DNA of 64,000 nt from JAJKJG01 sp036389455 (GTDB taxonomy: Bacteria > Pseudomonadota > Alphaproteobacteria > Rhizobiales > Beijerinckiaceae). A model generated the notes under the pieces. That model ran no database searches. It saw nothing but the letters and a program-made list of their open reading frames with translations, and was not told the DNA's origin. The stretch's first letter is position 1, and every line of letters begins with the position of its first letter. The position numbers were made by a program, and so were the translations under genes. Positions 1-10,605 of this stretch are shown one piece after another. Location: contig DASVPW010000059.1 of NCBI GenBank assembly GCA_036389455.1, positions 8,689-72,688 on the forward strand, given 5' to 3'.

Positions 1-315
1 GGGCTCGGCGGGGGCGGGGGCGTCTCGGGGTTCATGACCGGGCGCGGGCAGGCGAACGCGCTGACGCGGGCGACCGCGATCCTCGCCGGCCTGTTCTTCC
101 TCACGAGCCTGATCCTCGGGATCATGGCCCATCGCGGCCGGGCGCCGACCTCCGTCTTCGACCGCGCCGCGCCGGGCGGCGCCCCGACCGAGCAGGCGCC
201 GGGCGGGCCGGGCGGCGGCGCCCCGAACGTGCTCGACCAGCTGCGCAGCCTGCAGGGCGACCAGCCGGCCGCCCCCGCCGCGCCGAGCGGCCCGCAGGTG
301 CCGCAGTCGCGGTAG
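1..315 (+). CDS. secG: Preprotein translocase subunit SecG, 5'-truncated
   Basis: The frame is open from base 1, so the gene begins upstream of the window. The visible part starts with a glycine-rich stretch (LGGGGGVSGFMTGRG), followed by a hydrophobic helix (AILAGLFFLTSLILGIMA) and a long Pro/Ala/Gly-rich tail. This is the second half of SecG, the small two-helix subunit of the SecYEG protein export channel in the inner membrane. The first helix is missing here. The low-complexity tail is common in alphaproteobacterial SecG. The next gene is pyrG, as in many Rhizobiales, which supports the call. Confidence 0.9.
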   Translation, partial: GLGGGGGVSGFMTGRGQANALTRATAILAGLFFLTSLILGIMAHRGRAPTSVFDRAAPGGAPTEQAPGGPGGGAPNVLDQLRSLQGDQPAAPAAPSGPQVPQSR

Positions 316-316
316 G

Positions 317-448
317 GCTGATCCTCCCCCCGCGCAGCGGGGGAGGGGGACCATGCGAAGCGTGGTGGAGGGGGCGCGCCCGGCCTCGTCCCCGCTTGGC
401 CCCCTCAGTCCGCTTCGCGGACAGCTCCCCCGCAAGCGGGGGAGCATG
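317..448. repeat. GC-rich intergenic inverted-repeat mosaic
   Basis: Between secG and pyrG lie several short palindromes built from the same words (CCCCCGCGCAGCGGGGG, CCCCCGCAAGCGGGGG, TCCGCTTCGCGGA). They resemble the short intergenic palindromic elements common in Rhizobiales chromosomes. Similar blocks occur near 8.45 kb and 46.2-46.5 kb. No coding potential is seen. Confidence 0.6.
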
Positions 449-451
449 GGC

Positions 452-478
452 ACGGACCTTTCCTGAGGAAAGGTCCGT
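452..478 (+). terminator. Hairpin after secG, probable terminator
   Basis: A perfect 12-bp stem (ACGGACCTTTCC / GGAAAGGTCCGT) with a TGA loop is followed by the T-rich TCTTCTGT. It lies between secG and pyrG and would end the secG transcript. The T tract is interrupted, so termination may be partial. Confidence 0.6.
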
Positions 479-554
479 TCTTCTGTGGACGGGAGGGAGC
501 GGGGCGGTCCGCGCGCTTCCGCATCCTTGAGGGCTGCTTTATGGATCGAGGCCC

Positions 555-2183
<1,629 letters not shown>

Positions 2184-2206
2184 TGCGCGATGCCGAGCCG
2201 GGCTAC

Positions 2207-2434
2207 ATGAGCTTGGTCGAGAACGAGCAGGCGAAGCTCACGGCAACCTATCTCAACGGCATCGCTGTCGCCATCGCGGCGGTAGGCGGGATCGCGCCCG
2301 GCGTTGCGTTTCTCGTTCAAGACACCGGTCCGGGCGCGGCACGCGTGACTTTCATCAGCCTTGTTTGTCTTTCAGTGTCCGGCGTCTTACATTACGCGGC
2401 TAGAAGAGTTCTGAGGCGGCTGAGAGAACCATGA
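2207..2434 (+). CDS. Small two-helix membrane protein, unknown function
   Basis: A 75-aa product beginning MSLVENEQAK. It has two predicted membrane helices (around NGIAVAIAAVGGIAPGVAFLV and TFISLVCLSVSGVLHYAA) and a basic C-terminus (RRVLRRLREP). An alternative ATG at 2183 overlaps the pyrG stop and would add 8 residues; I prefer 2207 because the MSLVENEQ start looks like the conserved part. The stop overlaps the next start in an ATGA arrangement, so the two small genes are probably translationally coupled. No function is recognised. Confidence 0.6.
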   Translation: MSLVENEQAKLTATYLNGIAVAIAAVGGIAPGVAFLVQDTGPGAARVTFISLVCLSVSGVLHYAARRVLRRLREP

Positions 2435-2556
2435 GCGGCTGGGAGTTCTACTTCTACATGCTCGTCGGGCCGCTTGGCATGTTCGCGTTGGGCATCACTG
2501 TCTATTTCCTGACGATGCCGAGAGAGAGCAGACCGGGCCGCTCGCCAGCGGAGTAA
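2431..2556 (+). CDS. 41-aa single-helix membrane micropeptide
   Basis: This short gene starts with the ATG that overlaps the previous stop (ATGA). The product has one hydrophobic helix (MLVGPLGMFALGITVYFLTM) and a polar Arg/Ser/Pro-rich tail ending in PAE. Tight coupling to the upstream two-helix protein suggests that the pair acts together in the membrane. No known family is recognised, and coding status rests on the overlap and the clean helix-plus-tail layout. Confidence 0.5.
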   Translation: MSGWEFYFYMLVGPLGMFALGITVYFLTMPRESRPGRSPAE

Positions 2557-2694
2557 CGCACTCGGCGCCCGCTCGAGACAGCGGCGCGGCCTTCGGCGCA
2601 ATTCGCTATCCTGCGCTGTTTTCCGCAGACGGTTCCCGCTTCTCGGGATCATGCTGTAGGCTCAGGCTCGCATCCGTTTGCCAAAGGACGCCGA

Positions 2695-3174
2695 ATGCCC
2701 GACCCGGAGCACGCCACGCATCGCGGCCGCTGCCTGTGCGGCGACGTCGCCTTCGAATTCACGGGCGAGCCGCTCTGGATCGCCCATTGCCACTGCGAGA
2801 GCTGCCGGCGCGCCACCTCCTCGCCCTTCACGACCTATGTGGGCGTGCGAAAGGACGCCTTCCGGCTCCTGCGCGGCACGATCAGGACCTACGCCTCCTC
2901 GCCCGGCGTCGAGCGCGGCTTCTGCCCGCGCTGCGGCTCGCCCATGACCTTCGTCGGGGAGCGGTGGCCGGACGAGGTGCACCTCTTCGCCGCGACCCTC
3001 GAGGACGCGGCGACGCTCGCGCCGCGGGCGCACGTGAACTTCGCCGAGAGCCTGCCCTGGGCGGACCTCCACGACGCGCTGCCCCGCTACGACGGCCTGG
3101 GGGCCGGCGCCAAGCCCACGCACATCGGGCCGCGCGCCGATGCCGCGGCGGGTGTCGGCAGCCGGGTCGCGTAG
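2695..3174 (+). CDS. GFA-family zinc protein (CENP-V/GFA domain)
   Basis: The 159-aa protein shows the full zinc-binding pattern of the GFA family: Cys13 and Cys15 (CLCG), Cys32/Cys34/Cys37 (HCHCESC), and Cys77/Cys80 (FCPRCGS). The founding member was described as a glutathione-dependent formaldehyde-activating enzyme, but that activity is disputed and most members have unknown substrates. The domain spans almost the whole protein. It stands alone between pyrG and a DUF350 gene, so context gives no substrate. Confidence 0.85.
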   Translation: MPDPEHATHRGRCLCGDVAFEFTGEPLWIAHCHCESCRRATSSPFTTYVGVRKDAFRLLRGTIRTYASSPGVERGFCPRCGSPMTFVGERWPDEVHLFAATLEDAATLAPRAHVNFAESLPWADLHDALPRYDGLGAGAKPTHIGPRADAAAGVGSRVA

Positions 3175-3205
3175 CGAAGGCCTGGACGGCCAAGGGGGAG
3201 GACAG

Positions 3206-3607
3206 GTGACGGCGCTGATCTCGGGTCTTCCCGAATTCCTGCTCTACTTCGCGACGGCGGTCGTGCTCGTCGCGCTCTATCTCTTCGTCTATTCGCTCGC
3301 GACGGCGCACAACGAGTTCGCCCTCATCCGCCAGAACGTGATGTCGGCGGCGCTGGCGCTGGGCTTGAGCCTCATCGGCTTCGCGCTCCCGCTCTCGAGC
3401 GCGATCGTGCATGCGAAGGCCGTGACCGACGTCGTCGTCTGGGGCCTCGTCGCCCTCGTGGTGCAGATCCTGATCTACTGGCTCGTCCGGCTCCTCGTGC
3501 CGAACCTGTCCCGGCGCATCGCCGCGGACGAGCTCGCGGCGGCGCTGTTCCTCGGCGCCGCCTCGCTCGCCGGCGGCATCATCAATGCCGCATCGATGAC
3601 GTATTGA
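3206..3607 (+). CDS. DUF350-family inner membrane protein
   Basis: The 133-aa protein has four hydrophobic segments (roughly residues 8-30, 44-64, 73-95 and 108-130). Acidic/polar residues lie between the helices, and the last helix ends in GGIINAASMTY, matching the DUF350 (YjfL-like) family of small membrane proteins. The chosen GTG start at 3206 has GGGGGAGG a few bases upstream; a longer reading begins at 3140 but overlaps the GFA gene. Function in the family is unknown. The next gene starts 17 bases after the stop, so they are probably cotranscribed. Confidence 0.75.
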   Translation: MTALISGLPEFLLYFATAVVLVALYLFVYSLATAHNEFALIRQNVMSAALALGLSLIGFALPLSSAIVHAKAVTDVVVWGLVALVVQILIYWLVRLLVPNLSRRIAADELAAALFLGAASLAGGIINAASMTY

Positions 3608-3624
3608 CGGCAGGAGCCCGGCCC

Positions 3625-5613
<1,989 letters not shown>

Positions 5614-5623
5614 AGCGGGCGCC

Positions 5624-6061
5624 ATGGCCCTCCACCTCCTCAAGCTCTGCGTCGGTTGCGACACGATCCGCGACCTTGAGGATTGGATCGACGAGAACCG
5701 GGCGCATCACCGCCGGCTCGGCCGGCCCTACGAGCAGACCCACACGACCCGCATGGTGCCGAAGCGCCTCGACGCCATCGTGGACGGCGGCTCGCTCTAC
5801 TGGGTCGTCAAGGGCCAGGTCGCCTGCCGCCAGCGGCTCCTCGCCATCCGCCCGTTCACGGACGCGGACGGGATCGGGCGCTGCCGCCTCGTGATCGAGC
5901 CCGTCGTGGTGCCGGTCGAGCCGCGGCCCTGCCGCCCGTTCCAGGGCTGGCGCTACCTCGAGGCGAAGGACGCGCCCCGCGACCTCAACCGCTCCTCCGG
6001 CGACCTCGCCGTCATGCCCGAGACGCTTCGGCGCGAGCTCGTCGACCTCGGCCTGCTCTAA
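5624..6061 (+). CDS. DUF1489-family protein
   Basis: The 145-aa product begins MALHLLKLCVGCDTIRDL and continues with TRMVPKR and GSLYWVVKGQVACRQRL, the pattern of the DUF1489 family, which is nearly confined to alphaproteobacteria. No catalytic function is known. The gene starts 10 bases after the carboxylase stop, so the two probably share a transcript. Confidence 0.75.
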   Translation: MALHLLKLCVGCDTIRDLEDWIDENRAHHRRLGRPYEQTHTTRMVPKRLDAIVDGGSLYWVVKGQVACRQRLLAIRPFTDADGIGRCRLVIEPVVVPVEPRPCRPFQGWRYLEAKDAPRDLNRSSGDLAVMPETLRRELVDLGLL

Positions 6062-6154
6062 ACGCGCTCGCGTGTGCGTCGGCGCACATCGGCCGGGCGC
6101 GCGAGGCGCGATGGTGGCTCACGGAACAAGAGATTCCGCCGCTGGAGCACTCCC

Positions 6155-6511
6155 ATGTTGGTCGCCGCATCCGAAGGCCAGGGCTTCCGATACGAGGTCG
6201 TGGAGCGCACCGAAGGCTATCTCGTCCGCTCGCGCTGCCTCGATTCGGGCGCGGTCGACGAGGCCGAGAGCAAGATCTTCCGCTTCGCCGCGGTGGCGTT
6301 CCGTTATGCCGAGATGTCGGCGGCCTTCGACCGCTACGCCTCGGCCCGCATGGCCGGGGAGGACGCCGAGCCGGAGCTCCGGGACCTCGAGGCCCAGCAG
6401 GCGCTCTACGGCGACCTCAGCCGCCGCCTCATGGACGACGGCATGGCCGCGATGGTGCTCGACGCCTGGGAGCGCGCCGACGAGGAGCGCGACCGGCGGC
6501 GGTATCATTGA
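6155..6511 (+). CDS. 118-aa conserved hypothetical, paralogue A
   Basis: The product is soluble, with no signal or membrane helix. It shares the blocks ASEG-x2-(F/W)RYEV, GYLV-x2-R-x-LD-x-G-x2-DE, VAF-x-YAEMSAAFDR and LS-x-RL-x-D-x-G with a second gene at 8650-9006; both encode exactly 118 aa. No known function is recognised. The two copies flank the pentapeptide-repeat gene, as if that gene had been inserted between tandem duplicates. An upstream in-frame start at 6074 exists, but the paralogue comparison favours 6155. Confidence 0.65.
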   Translation: MLVAASEGQGFRYEVVERTEGYLVRSRCLDSGAVDEAESKIFRFAAVAFRYAEMSAAFDRYASARMAGEDAEPELRDLEAQQALYGDLSRRLMDDGMAAMVLDAWERADEERDRRRYH

Positions 6512-6694
6512 GGAAAAACACCTCTCTCCCCGCGAAGCGGAAAGGCCAACTCGTGAACGAGCGTGCCGCGCTGCCGGGCAAAAACGTTGTTGGATTGAGA
6601 AGGTTGCAACTACAAACAAAAAACCGCAACGTGTGCCTAAAGTCGTCCGTCGTTGACGTTTCCCCGTGATCGGAGGTGACCGAAGGGACCCGCC

Positions 6695-8386
6695 ATGGCC
6701 CCCCATGATCACCATGAACGACATCGGAACGATGCCGGATCGGCCGACGCGCAACATCGGCCAGCAAAGAGCGAGCTCGAAGAGCGCAAGCTGGAGTTGG
6801 AAACTCGCTCGCTCGCCCGGCAACTCTCCTGGCAGGGTACGCTGATCGACTGGCTCAAGGCCGCCACCGTACCGGTCACTCTCCTGGGCGCTATCCTCGC
6901 GTTCTACGTCGGGTTCGGGCAGCTGCGGCAATCAGAGCAGAACCGCACGGCCGACCGCTTCGACAAGGCGCTTACCCGCCTCGCCAGCAAGAACCCGATC
7001 GAAAGGATCACGGGCGTATCGAGCCTGCGATTGTTTTTGTTCGACGAGGACCGTTCGCTGCATCGATCGAGCCTGCATTCCCTCATTGATGCGCTCGCTT
7101 ATGAAGGCGAGGAGCGTGTCGAGAATGCCATCGCCGATGTGTTCAGTAATTTGAAGAAGGGCCAAATCTCTCAGGAGATCCTCAACGAAGCCGCCAAGTT
7201 CGCCGTCCAGCACAATCGAAGCCTCACGGCGCTGGTGCTCAAGAGTTCGCGACAAAAAGTTGAGGATGCGCAGAAGAAGGTACTCGCCGCAGCAGGTATC
7301 GTGGAGCAGATCCCATCGCCGATCCCGGTATCCTTAATCAATCAGCTTTCAAAAGAGAAATACCTCGAATTTATCGACCAATACCATGGTCCGTTTGACC
7401 GTCTTAGTGACGAGCATCGCGTCCCGCTTTCCGGCTTGAAGAAAGTTATGAGCCAACTGATTGCGATGGGCGCCAAGATCGACGACTTTTCGGGGATCAA
7501 TTGCGAAGATTGCGATTTTTCACCTGCCGACAATCTCGTAAAAGCGCAATTTGACCGTGCGTTCCTAAGTCGCGCAAATTTCACCAAAGTCGATCTCCAA
7601 GGTGCGTCGTTCGCCAACGCGGACTTGGCAGGAACAATCTTCTATCGGGCGGACCTGCGCGCCGCCAATCTGAGTTTTACCGGGGCATATCTACCGACGA
7701 CTGGATTTCAGGGCGTGAGGAACCATTTTCCCCTGCTGGAATGCGCCAGATTGGAAGGTGCGAACCTGAACGGCATCGTCCTGCTGGTGATCGAGAAAAG
7801 CTACGCGACCTTCATTGCTGGCGAAAAAGGCCTTCAGTTCATCGCACCGAAGCTGCAATCCGCAAAGATCGACGGCACGACTAAGCTCGACAAGTTTGGC
7901 GTCGTCGTCGTCAGCTCGATCGGCGACTCGTACCAGGCACAACACGCCGATGACGAGATGGTGAAGCGCTTCTTTGACAGAGAACTGAGGTCCGGCAACA
8001 AACTGTTTGGTAGCGGCTGGTCCCCGATGCGCGTCATGCGGTACCGCGCCAGCTTCACTGCGGATGCCGCGACTTACAGCGATACCAGCTTCATTCAGCG
8101 AAAGGATATCGAGCAAGACCGGCTTCAAGGCTACAATGAGGATGAGGTTGCGATACTGCGCACCTATATCGATCAGCCGGTCCTGCGATCGTTACCGATC
8201 ATAACCCAAATTGCCGCGTTGAAGATGGGTGAGAAATCTCCGTACAAGGGGCATGCCTGGAAGCTTGGAGCGGCCGATCAATGCACCAGCGAGAAGGCTC
8301 CCAGGAATCTTAGGCTTGATACGGGAATGTACGCGATCGGGCCCGACTCGGAGGACGAGCCCGCGTCCAAGGAAAGCCCTGAATGA
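6695..8386 (+). CDS. Membrane-anchored pentapeptide-repeat protein
   Basis: The 563-aa protein has a charged N-terminus, one membrane helix at about residues 56-75 (AATVPVTLLGAILAFYVGF), a helical middle region (about 85-250), and a run of pentapeptide-like repeats (about 268-335: RANFTKV, DLQGASF, ANADLAG, YRADLRAANLS). The C-terminal 200 residues match nothing I recognise. Base composition is clearly lower in GC than the neighbours and uses codons such as AAT, TTT and AAA freely, which points to horizontal transfer. It stands alone between two paralogous 118-aa genes. Function is unknown; pentapeptide repeats form a right-handed beta helix used for protein binding or, in the Qnr/MfpA group, DNA mimicry. 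Confidence 0.8.
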   Translation: MAPHDHHERHRNDAGSADAQHRPAKSELEERKLELETRSLARQLSWQGTLIDWLKAATVPVTLLGAILAFYVGFGQLRQSEQNRTADRFDKALTRLASKNPIERITGVSSLRLFLFDEDRSLHRSSLHSLIDALAYEGEERVENAIADVFSNLKKGQISQEILNEAAKFAVQHNRSLTALVLKSSRQKVEDAQKKVLAAAGIVEQIPSPIPVSLINQLSKEKYLEFIDQYHGPFDRLSDEHRVPLSGLKKVMSQLIAMGAKIDDFSGINCEDCDFSPADNLVKAQFDRAFLSRANFTKVDLQGASFANADLAGTIFYRADLRAANLSFTGAYLPTTGFQGVRNHFPLLECARLEGANLNGIVLLVIEKSYATFIAGEKGLQFIAPKLQSAKIDGTTKLDKFGVVVVSSIGDSYQAQHADDEMVKRFFDRELRSGNKLFGSGWSPMRVMRYRASFTADAATYSDTSFIQRKDIEQDRLQGYNEDEVAILRTYIDQPVLRSLPIITQIAALKMGEKSPYKGHAWKLGAADQCTSEKAPRNLRLDTGMYAIGPDSEDEPASKESPE

Positions 8387-8412
8387 CGCCGATCAGTTCG
8401 CAACATCCGCAT

Positions 8413-8545
8413 TAGAGGCCAACTCGCGCCGCAGGCGCGAGCGGGTGAGGGCCCGGGCGGGTGCAATCCCTGGCTTGACGCGAACTCCCCCCGGCCCCTC
8501 ACCCCAACCTCTCCTGCAAACAGGGAGAGGGAGCCCCAAGCCCGG
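8413..8545. repeat. Intergenic inverted-repeat block after the pentapeptide gene
   Basis: The stretch contains CTCGCGCCGCAGGCGCGAG and a second arm (CCTCACCCCAACCTCTCCTG...AGGGAGAGGG) of the same general type as the repeats near 46.2 kb. High GC content resumes here, so this block marks the right edge of the lower-GC segment. Nothing coding is seen between 8387 and 8649. Confidence 0.5.
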
Positions 8546-8649
8546 AACCGTAGGCCGCCGATTCGCATTTCGCCTCAAGAGTCATGCGTGGTGGCGTGCG
8601 GCATCCGAGAGGGTCTCGCATCACCCCCCGGTTGCGTGTGGAGACGGCG

Positions 8650-9006
8650 ATGTTCCTGTCGGCATCGGAGGGGCGGCACTGGCGCTACGAGGTCTGCGAG
8701 CACGCGGACGGCTACCTCGTCCAGATGCGCGACCTCGATACCGGCGAGCTCGACGAGGAGTTCGCGACCGTGTTCCGCACCATGCCCGTCGCCTTCGCCT
8801 ACGCGGAGATGTCCGCCGCCTTCGATCGCTTTGCCGCCGCCGAGGTCGAGAACGTCGCCGACGAGGAGGTCGCGCTCGATCTCGAGACGAGCGAGCGCGC
8901 CTTCGTCGCCCTCAGCGACCGCCTGCACGACGTCGGCGTCAACGGCGGCGCGATCCGGGCTTGGGACAGGGCCCGCCACACGGCCCCGCGCCTGACGCTG
9001 CACTAA
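8650..9006 (+). CDS. 118-aa conserved hypothetical, paralogue B
   Basis: This is a second copy of the 118-aa family seen at 6155-6511. Conserved blocks include SASEG, WRYEV, GYLV, the stretch VAFAYAEMSAAFDR and LSDRLHDVG, while the C-termini differ. The copies are well diverged, so the duplication is old and predates or is independent of the insertion between them. No signal peptide, membrane helix or known motif is seen; function unknown. Confidence 0.65.
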   Translation: MFLSASEGRHWRYEVCEHADGYLVQMRDLDTGELDEEFATVFRTMPVAFAYAEMSAAFDRFAAAEVENVADEEVALDLETSERAFVALSDRLHDVGVNGGAIRAWDRARHTAPRLTLH

Positions 9007-9091
9007 GACGCCTGCCCGCGCTCTTCCGGCGCCGCTTATTGCAAGCGGCCCGGGAACACCCAAAATGCTGCGCGTGTCCCCGGGACCGCGC

Positions 9092-9829
9092 ATGACCGAG
9101 AAGAAAGACGTCTCCAGACCCGAGCCCGGCGCCGTTGCGTCCGCGTCCTCGCCAGCCGCGGCGGTCGACGCGTTCCTGTCGAGCGCGAAAAAAATCGGGC
9201 CCGCCGCGACGGCGGAGGGGCGGGGCCGGCTCGTCTTCGCGCTCGACGCCACCATGAGCCGGCAGCCGACCTGGGACCTCGCCTGCAAGGTCCAGGCGCA
9301 GATGTTCGAGACGACGGACAAGATCGGCGGGCTCGCCGTCCAGCTCGTCTATTTCCGCGGCTTCGACGAGTGCCGCGCCTCGAAGTGGGTGGTCGCGCCG
9401 GCGGCGCTCACCGGCCTGATGACGCAGATCGGCTGCCGCGGCGGTCACACCCAGATCGGCCGCGTGCTGCGCCACGTCCGCGACGAGGCGCGCGCCACGG
9501 GCGTGAAGGCGCTCGTCTACGTCGGCGATGCCATGGAGGAGCCGGTCGACGATCTCTGCGCGGCGGCGGGCGAGCTCGGGCTCCTCGGCGTGAAGAGCTT
9601 CATGTTCCACGAGGGGCATGATCCCACGGCCGCGAGCGCCTTCCAGGAGATCGCGCGGCTGACCGGCGGCGCCTACGCGCGCTTCGACGCCGACGCGCCG
9701 GGGGCGCTTGCGGCGCTGCTCCGTGCCGCCGCGGCCTACGCCAGCGGCGGCCTCGACGCCCTGAACCGCCTCTCGGCGCGGGACTCGGAGGCCCGCAGGC
9801 TTCTCACCGCCATGGGCGGCCCGCGATGA
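9092..9829 (+). CDS. VWA-like domain protein
   Basis: The 245-aa cytoplasmic protein has an integrin/von Willebrand A-like fold signature: FALDATMSR (a modified DxTxS metal site), a middle threonine in GGHTQIGRVL, and VYVGDAMEE at the third metal loop. This family is found in alphaproteobacteria, usually next to a J-domain membrane protein, as here. Two starts are possible: ATG 9065 with GGGAA 8-9 bases upstream, and ATG 9092 with GGGA upstream; I chose 9092 because MTEKKDVSRPEP gives a normal N-terminus. The stop overlaps the next start (ATGATG), indicating coupling. Confidence 0.7.
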   Translation: MTEKKDVSRPEPGAVASASSPAAAVDAFLSSAKKIGPAATAEGRGRLVFALDATMSRQPTWDLACKVQAQMFETTDKIGGLAVQLVYFRGFDECRASKWVVAPAALTGLMTQIGCRGGHTQIGRVLRHVRDEARATGVKALVYVGDAMEEPVDDLCAAAGELGLLGVKSFMFHEGHDPTAASAFQEIARLTGGAYARFDADAPGALAALLRAAAAYASGGLDALNRLSARDSEARRLLTAMGGPR

Positions 9830-10551
9830 TGACCCTCGTCTACGGCGCCGCAGTGCTCGCGGTCCTGTGGTGGGTGTCGCGGTCCTTCGCGGGCGCGAAC
9901 CCGACGGTCCTGGCGAAGCGGATGAAGCAGGTCGTCGGCGGCGTCGCGCTCGCCGCCGCGGTGCTGCTGCTCGTCCGCGGCCGCTTCGACATGGCGCTGA
10001 TGCTCGGCGGCGCCGCGGCCTGGCTTCTCGGCTGGAGCGGGCTGAGCCTTCCGGGATTCGGGAGCCGCACCCGGAAGAGCCCCGGCGCCGTGTCGCGGGT
10101 CCGCTCCGCCATGATCGAGATGGAGCTCGACCACGACACCGGCGAGATGGACGGCACGGTGCTGGCGGGCCCGTTCACCGGGCGCCCGCTCAGGGATCTC
10201 GACGAGGCCGCCCTGCGGCGGCTCCATGAGGACTGCCGGGCGAGCGACCCGGACGGAGTGCGCCTCCTAGAGGCGTATCTCGACCGCCGGTTTGCCGGCT
10301 GGCGTGAACACGCTCAAGGCAACGGCGACCCGGGGCCGCACGGCCGGGCGCAGGCGGGCGCGATGACGGAAGAGGAGGCGTACCAGATCCTGGGGCTTCA
10401 GCCGGGCGCCGGGCCGGACGAGATCAAGGCCGCCCATCGCGCCCTGATGCTGAAGCTCCACCCCGACCAGGGCGGGACGACGTATCTTGCGGCCCGCATC
10501 AACGAGGCCAAGGACGTTCTTCTGGGCCGACATCGCCGATACTCCACGTAG
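9826..10551 (+). CDS. Membrane-anchored J-domain protein
   Basis: The 241-aa protein begins with two hydrophobic segments (about residues 1-19 and 38-70), continues with a cytoplasmic region and ends with a short J domain (about 180-241). That domain contains EEEAYQILGL and the HPD tripeptide (MLKLHPDQGG), needed to stimulate DnaK ATPase. The topology, with a C-terminal J domain on a membrane anchor, resembles bacterial relatives of mitochondrial Tim14/Pam18. It probably recruits DnaK to the inner membrane. The start overlaps the stop of the VWA gene, so the two are a translational pair. Confidence 0.8.
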   Translation: MMTLVYGAAVLAVLWWVSRSFAGANPTVLAKRMKQVVGGVALAAAVLLLVRGRFDMALMLGGAAAWLLGWSGLSLPGFGSRTRKSPGAVSRVRSAMIEMELDHDTGEMDGTVLAGPFTGRPLRDLDEAALRRLHEDCRASDPDGVRLLEAYLDRRFAGWREHAQGNGDPGPHGRAQAGAMTEEEAYQILGLQPGAGPDEIKAAHRALMLKLHPDQGGTTYLAARINEAKDVLLGRHRRYST

Positions 10552-10605
10552 CGCCGGCTGAACGCGCCGGTGTCGGTCTGCACGGGGCCGCGCGGACGCG
10601 GCCGA

